Under the pieces are notes generated by a model. The model was not told the origin of the DNA, did not search any database, and worked only from the letters and a program-made list of their open reading frames with translations. Below are positions 6,757-10,052 of a stretch of DNA of 10,052 nt, piece by piece (position 1 is the stretch's first letter; each line of letters opens with the position of its first letter). Source of the DNA: Hyphomicrobiaceae bacterium (lineage in GTDB: Bacteria > Pseudomonadota > Alphaproteobacteria > Rhizobiales > MH13); NCBI GenBank assembly GCA_020442235.1, contig JAGRKQ010000156.1, positions 1 through 10,052 on the forward strand, read 5' to 3'. Both the position numbers and the translations under genes were made by a program.

Positions 6757-6776
6757 CGGCCGCATCGGGAAAGCCC

Positions 6777-8147
6777 ATGGCCCGCGACACCGACGACCTC
6801 CAGCCCATCACCGGCCGCGACGATCTCGTTGCCTGGATTGCCGAGGGCAGCAAGCCGAAAGACGCTTTTCGCATCGGCACGGAGCACGAGAAATTCGTCT
6901 TCGACATCAAGACCCACGCACCCAAGCCCTATGACGGTCCGGGCGGCATCGCCGCGATCCTGACCGGCATGCAGGCCCGGCTCGGCTGGGAGCCGATTCT
7001 CGACGAAGGCCGCATCATCGGCCTGGCCGGGCCTTCGGGCGGCGGCGCGATCAGCATCGAGCCCGGCGGGCAGTTCGAGCTTTCCGGCGGGGCGCTGGAG
7101 ACCCTGCACGAGACCTGCGAGGAAGTGCACGGGCACCTGAAGCGCGTGCACGAGGTTGCCGCCCCGCTCGGCGTCGGGTTCCTCGGCGTTGGCTTTGCGC
7201 CCGAATGGCCGCTCGAGGCTGTGCCGCACATGCCCAAGTCGCGCTACCGCATCATGCGCGCCTATATGCCCAAGGTCGGCACGCGCGGCCTCGACATGAT
7301 GCACCGCACGGCGACCATCCAGGTCAATCTCGATTTTGCCGACGAGGCGGACATGGTCGCCAAGATGCGCGTCGGCATGGCCCTGCAACCGCTGGCAACG
7401 GCGCTCTTTGCCGCTTCGCCCTTCCGCGACGGGCGGGCAACGGGTCTGCGCTCCGAACGCGCCGCGGTCTGGCTCGACACCGATGGCGACCGCGCCGGCA
7501 TCCTGCCCTTCGTCTTCGATGAGGGCTTCGGCTTCGAGGCCTATGTCGACTGGGCGCTGAAGGTGCCGATGTATTTCATCAAGCGCGGCGCGACCTATCA
7601 CGATGTCGCCGGCTCGTCCTTCACCGACCTTCTGGACGGGCGCCATCCGGCGCTGCCGGGCGAAAAGGCCGTGCTCTCCGACTGGACCAATCACCTGTCG
7701 ACGCTGTTTCCCGATGTGCGGCTCAAGCGGTTTCTGGAAATGCGCGGCGCCGATGGCGGTCCGTGGAGCCGGATCTGCGCCCTGCCGGCCTTCTGGGTCG
7801 GGCTGCTCTACGACGATGGCGCGCTGGCCGATACGCTCGATCTCATCGCCGACTGGCCGGTGGAGGAGATCATCCGTTTGCGCGAAACCGTGCCCAGTGA
7901 GGGGCTTTCGGCGCGCTTCATGGGCCGCCCTCTGGTCGAGATCGCCCGCGAGGTTCTGGCGATCGCACGGCGCGGGCTCGACGCGCGCGCCAGGCTTTCG
8001 GCGAGCGGGGCGAGCGAGGCGGTCTATCTCGACCCGCTCATCGAAATGGCCGAGACCGGCCGCACCCTTGCCGACGACATGATCGCCCGCTTCGAGGACG
8101 AATGGGGCGGCGACATCGGCCGGGTCTACACCGCGCTCGCATACTGA
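6777..8147 (+). CDS. gshA: Glutamate-cysteine ligase, plant/alphaproteobacterial type (GCS2 family)
   Basis: 456 residues from the ATG at 6777, matching the roughly 457 of rhizobial GshA. The frame stays open back to 6636, but that extension translates GC-rich leader DNA with inverted repeats and does not look like protein. Signatures in order: RIGTEHEKF (32-40), ISIEPGGQFELSG (92-104, substrate and metal site), MPKVG (164-168), MMHRTATIQVNLD (174-186), SDWTNHLST (301-309) and RLKRFLEMRGAD (315-326). The enzyme joins L-glutamate and L-cysteine through the gamma-carboxyl group using ATP, the first and rate-limiting step of glutathione synthesis in the cytosol. It follows rsmE by 246 bases holding three inverted repeats, so it may have its own promoter. 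All hallmark residues are present, and I see no truncation. Confidence 0.96.
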   Translation: MARDTDDLQPITGRDDLVAWIAEGSKPKDAFRIGTEHEKFVFDIKTHAPKPYDGPGGIAAILTGMQARLGWEPILDEGRIIGLAGPSGGGAISIEPGGQFELSGGALETLHETCEEVHGHLKRVHEVAAPLGVGFLGVGFAPEWPLEAVPHMPKSRYRIMRAYMPKVGTRGLDMMHRTATIQVNLDFADEADMVAKMRVGMALQPLATALFAASPFRDGRATGLRSERAAVWLDTDGDRAGILPFVFDEGFGFEAYVDWALKVPMYFIKRGATYHDVAGSSFTDLLDGRHPALPGEKAVLSDWTNHLSTLFPDVRLKRFLEMRGADGGPWSRICALPAFWVGLLYDDGALADTLDLIADWPVEEIIRLRETVPSEGLSARFMGRPLVEIAREVLAIARRGLDARARLSASGASEAVYLDPLIEMAETGRTLADDMIARFEDEWGGDIGRVYTALAY

Positions 8148-8174
8148 GGCTCGCGCCCTGTTGAACTTAAAGTG

Positions 8175-8195
8175 GTGCCTGTGTGAAAGTGCCTG
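8175..8195. repeat. Short direct repeat upstream of the STAND gene
   Basis: GTGCCTG occurs at 8175-8181 and 8189-8195, each copy preceded by an AAAGTG-like stretch. It lies in the 89-base gap between gshA and the STAND NTPase gene, where the promoter should be. It could be a tandem operator or chance; the unit is short. Otherwise this gap shows only a poor promoter-like pair (TTGAAC at 8161-8166, no good -10). Confidence 0.2.
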
Positions 8196-8236
8196 CATGG
8201 TTGGCGGCGTCTTTCTGACGCATCTCGGGGCGGTTC

Positions 8237-10052
8237 ATGAGAGCGTTTCGCACATCACTGGCCAAGGCCGGCGCTTTTGGTCTCGGAGCTGGCGGCATGG
8301 CTGGCTGGCGCGTTCCGGGGGCCGATGCCGGCGATGCATTTGGCAGCTTGATGCGCAATTTCATCGGCGTGCCCTTCGATCTGATGCATGTGACAGCGCT
8401 GCTGATCGGGCAGGGCGAGGCGTTTCAATCTGTCTACGACTGGATGCTCGGACCGGCGCTGCCCGTAACGGCGACGGCGATTGTCGGCCTCCCGCTGACC
8501 GTCGTGCTGGTCATTCCGTGGCGCAGCCGCCCTCTTGTTGATTACGTCTTCCCGGCGCCGCCCGACATTCTGGATCGTGCGCTTGAAAGGCCCGGCGTCG
8601 AACCCGGCGATGCGCGCGAGCCCGCAAAGCCGTTCCTTGGCCGTGAAGACGACATGCGCGCGCTGATGATGTTTGCCGGAAAGACCACCGGCAAGGGGCC
8701 GGCCTTCATGGCGCTGCATGGGCTCGAGGGCGTCGGCAAGACCCGTCTTGGCCTTGAATGGCTCAAGCGGCTTGGCGGCAAGGGCTGGGATGTCGGGCTT
8801 TTGAGGCCGGACAAGACGGTTGCCGAAATCCGCAAGGAGCATTTCCGCCGCAAGACGGCGATCCTCATCGATGCTCCCGGCAAGATGGTCGATGTCTGGC
8901 CGCTGCTCCTGGCGCTTCTGGAAAAGAAGCAGCGCCTTCGCATCCTTCTGGCCGATCAGGTCCTGCTGCGCCGCTCCGATGCCTTGTCGAATGCCGATCA
9001 GCAACGCATTGACGCGGCCGAACAGCCCGCCCGCCACCTTCTGCGGCTCGACGCTGAGACAATCGACCTTCTGGCGCCGGACCTGCCCGACCGTGTTCGC
9101 AAAGAGGCCGATGGCCGCCCCTTGTGGGTTCAGTTCGGCGAAGCGCCGGAACAGGAGATCGCCCGGCGGGCGGCGGGCCGGTTCGAGCGGGCCACAACCG
9201 AGGCGGAACAGCGCGCTCTGGCGCTCGGCGCACTCGCCGGCCCCATCGCCCATGACCAGCGCAAGGCCATCCACGACACCGAAGCATCGCTGGCCGCGCT
9301 GGAGCGGCTCTATGGCGGCGAAACCCGGGCCACCCTGAAGCGCATCCTGCCGGCGATCAGCCCGGAGATGCTGGCCGATGAAATCGTCATGCGCTTTGCC
9401 GAGGCCCGGCCCGAGGCCGATGTTCTGGCCTTCTTTGAAGCGCTTGCCGCGATCAACCCGAATGCGGTTGAACAGCGCCTTGCCAGCCTGTGGCGGCGTG
9501 GCGGCCACACAGTGGATCGTCAGGAGATTCTGGACGCGATGCAGGAGGCCTTCGACCGCCGACACCCCGAGCGGCGGGAAGAGAGGCTGCTGGAAGCGGA
9601 TAGACTGGTGCCTGAAACCGCGAAGGAGCCCCCATCCGATGCGCAAGAAAGGCCGGATTTTCGCCCGCTTGAGAGGACGCTGGACCGCCTTATTCAATTG
9701 TCCTCAGCGCGGCCCTTCGACCGGGATTTTCAGCTTGTAGAGGCCAAGGGGGCTGTGAATGCGACCCTTCGATACGGCGAGGCCGGCCGGTTTGATGATC
9801 TTGAGCGCTGGGGGGAACGACTGAGGACGATTGGCGCTGCCTTTTCGGAGGATGCGGCCATCCGGCTGGAGGAGGCCGCGGGGGCTGTGAATGCAACCCT
9901 TTATTACGGCAGGGCCGGCCGGCTTGAGGATCTGGAGCGCTGGGGGGAGCGGTTGAGAACGATTGGCGCTGCCTTTCCAGAGGATGCGGCCATCCGGCTG
10001 GAGGAGGCCAAGGGGGCGTATAATGCGGCCCTTTATTACGGCAGGGCCGGCC
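8237..10052 (+). CDS. Membrane-anchored STAND-class NTPase with C-terminal tandem TPR-like repeats (3' end outside window)
   Basis: The frame is open from ATG 8237, preceded by GGGG (8227-8230) and by an in-frame TGA at 8216-8218, to the window edge: 605 residues and no stop. Order of parts: a weakly hydrophobic N-terminus (about 7-24); a segment of about 50 residues; a strong membrane segment (about 75-95, LPVTATAIVGLPLTVVLVIP) followed by Arg-Ser-Arg, placing the rest in the cytosol; a P-loop NTPase with Walker A GLEGVGKT (162-169), a Walker-B-like strand AILID (208-212), RILLAD (235-240) and the lid motif DGRPLW (292-297); a winged-helix-like region with ISPEMLADEIV (374-384); a charged linker (about 445-490); then TPR-like repeats from 502. 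STAND proteins act as ATP-dependent switches that oligomerise when the repeat region senses a signal. No enzymatic effector domain is visible. Class call firm; role in phage defence or signalling is inference. Confidence 0.85.
   Translation, partial: MRAFRTSLAKAGAFGLGAGGMAGWRVPGADAGDAFGSLMRNFIGVPFDLMHVTALLIGQGEAFQSVYDWMLGPALPVTATAIVGLPLTVVLVIPWRSRPLVDYVFPAPPDILDRALERPGVEPGDAREPAKPFLGREDDMRALMMFAGKTTGKGPAFMALHGLEGVGKTRLGLEWLKRLGGKGWDVGLLRPDKTVAEIRKEHFRRKTAILIDAPGKMVDVWPLLLALLEKKQRLRILLADQVLLRRSDALSNADQQRIDAAEQPARHLLRLDAETIDLLAPDLPDRVRKEADGRPLWVQFGEAPEQEIARRAAGRFERATTEAEQRALALGALAGPIAHDQRKAIHDTEASLAALERLYGGETRATLKRILPAISPEMLADEIVMRFAEARPEADVLAFFEALAAINPNAVEQRLASLWRRGGHTVDRQEILDAMQEAFDRRHPERREERLLEADRLVPETAKEPPSDAQERPDFRPLERTLDRLIQLSSARPFDRDFQLVEAKGAVNATLRYGEAGRFDDLERWGERLRTIGAAFSEDAAIRLEEAAGAVNATLYYGRAGRLEDLERWGERLRTIGAAFPEDAAIRLEEAKGAYNAALYYGRAG
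9740..10052 (+). repeat. 132-bp tandem repeat array encoding 44-residue TPR-like units (continues past the window)
   Basis: Unit 1 is 9740-9871, unit 2 is 9872-10003, and unit 3 starts at 10004 and is cut by the edge after 49 bases. Counting by hand, units 1 and 2 share 115 of 132 bases and 38 of 44 residues; unit 3 shares 41 of 49 bases with unit 2. Each unit reads as two helices: helix A (EAKGAYNAALYYGRAG type) and helix B (LERWGERLRTIGAAF). The Gly, Tyr and Ala spacing resembles the longer kinesin-light-chain-like TPRs of about 42 residues rather than the 34-residue form. Such similarity points to recent internal duplication. Total copy number cannot be known from this window. Confidence 0.88.

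Noticed and set aside
6636..6776. Extension of GshA by 47 residues at its N-terminus
   Set aside because: The extension is Arg/Pro-rich translation of a region full of inverted repeats. Homologues start near the ATG at 6777, which has CGGGA just upstream.
8161..8189. Sigma-70-like promoter before the STAND gene (TTGAAC at 8161, 17-base spacer, TGAAAG)
   Set aside because: The -10 element matches only three of six consensus bases, too weak to call in this sequence background.
6594..8198. Open frame of 534 codons on the minus strand opposite gshA
   Set aside because: This is a shadow of the well-conserved GshA coding sequence and shows no protein-family signature.
8255..9697. Open frame of 480 codons on the minus strand opposite the STAND gene
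   Set aside because: The plus-strand frame has a Walker A motif, a lid motif and in-frame repeats running to the edge, while the antisense frame has no recognisable motif and ends before the repeats.
9740..10052. CRISPR-like or intergenic repeat array
   Set aside because: The 132-bp units are contiguous without spacers, keep one reading frame and encode two-helix protein units, so they are protein repeats.

Overview
The window reads as chromosomal DNA of a GC-rich alphaproteobacterium, most likely in the order Hyphomicrobiales (Rhizobiales). The reasons are the codon use, the plant-type (class III) glutamate-cysteine ligase placed directly after rsmE, which as I recall is a common rhizobial arrangement, and the alphaproteobacterial style of the PheT C-terminus. 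Genus cannot be named from the sequence. Coding density is high. The longest gap between genes is 246 bases, and I see no tRNA, rRNA, CRISPR array, transposase or integrase.

Left part (1-4051): the 3' end of pheT runs rightward and meets, 14 bases later, the end of a leftward three-gene run. In transcription order that run is an Fe(II)/2-oxoglutarate dioxygenase of the PiuC/YbiX type (4051-3392), an L-2-hydroxyglutarate-dehydrogenase-like FAD oxidoreductase (3367-2264) and a membrane-bound M48 (HtpX-like) zinc metalloprotease (2216-1257). The spacings of 24 and 47 bases fit one transcript.

Middle part (4186-8147): rightward genes for a secreted alpha-helical protein of unknown function with a Gly-Gly-Glu repeat, a PPOX-type FMN flavoprotein (MSMEG_1061/DR2398-like), 16S rRNA m3U1498 methyltransferase RsmE, and glutamate-cysteine ligase GshA. 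Two gaps here hold strong inverted repeats. One is a 12-pair hairpin that buries the Shine-Dalgarno sequence of the flavoprotein gene. The others are three perfect inverted repeats between rsmE and gshA.

Right part (8237-10052, running off the edge): the most unusual gene. It encodes a membrane-anchored STAND-class P-loop NTPase. A hydrophobic N-terminal segment is followed by a cytosolic NTPase with Walker A GLEGVGKT, a winged-helix-like region, a charged linker, and the start of an array of near-identical 44-residue TPR-like repeats (132-bp DNA period). This open frame has no stop in the window, so the gene is cut by the edge. Its architecture of NTPase switch plus repeat sensor is shared with bacterial STAND conflict and antiphage proteins, but a defence role is inference.
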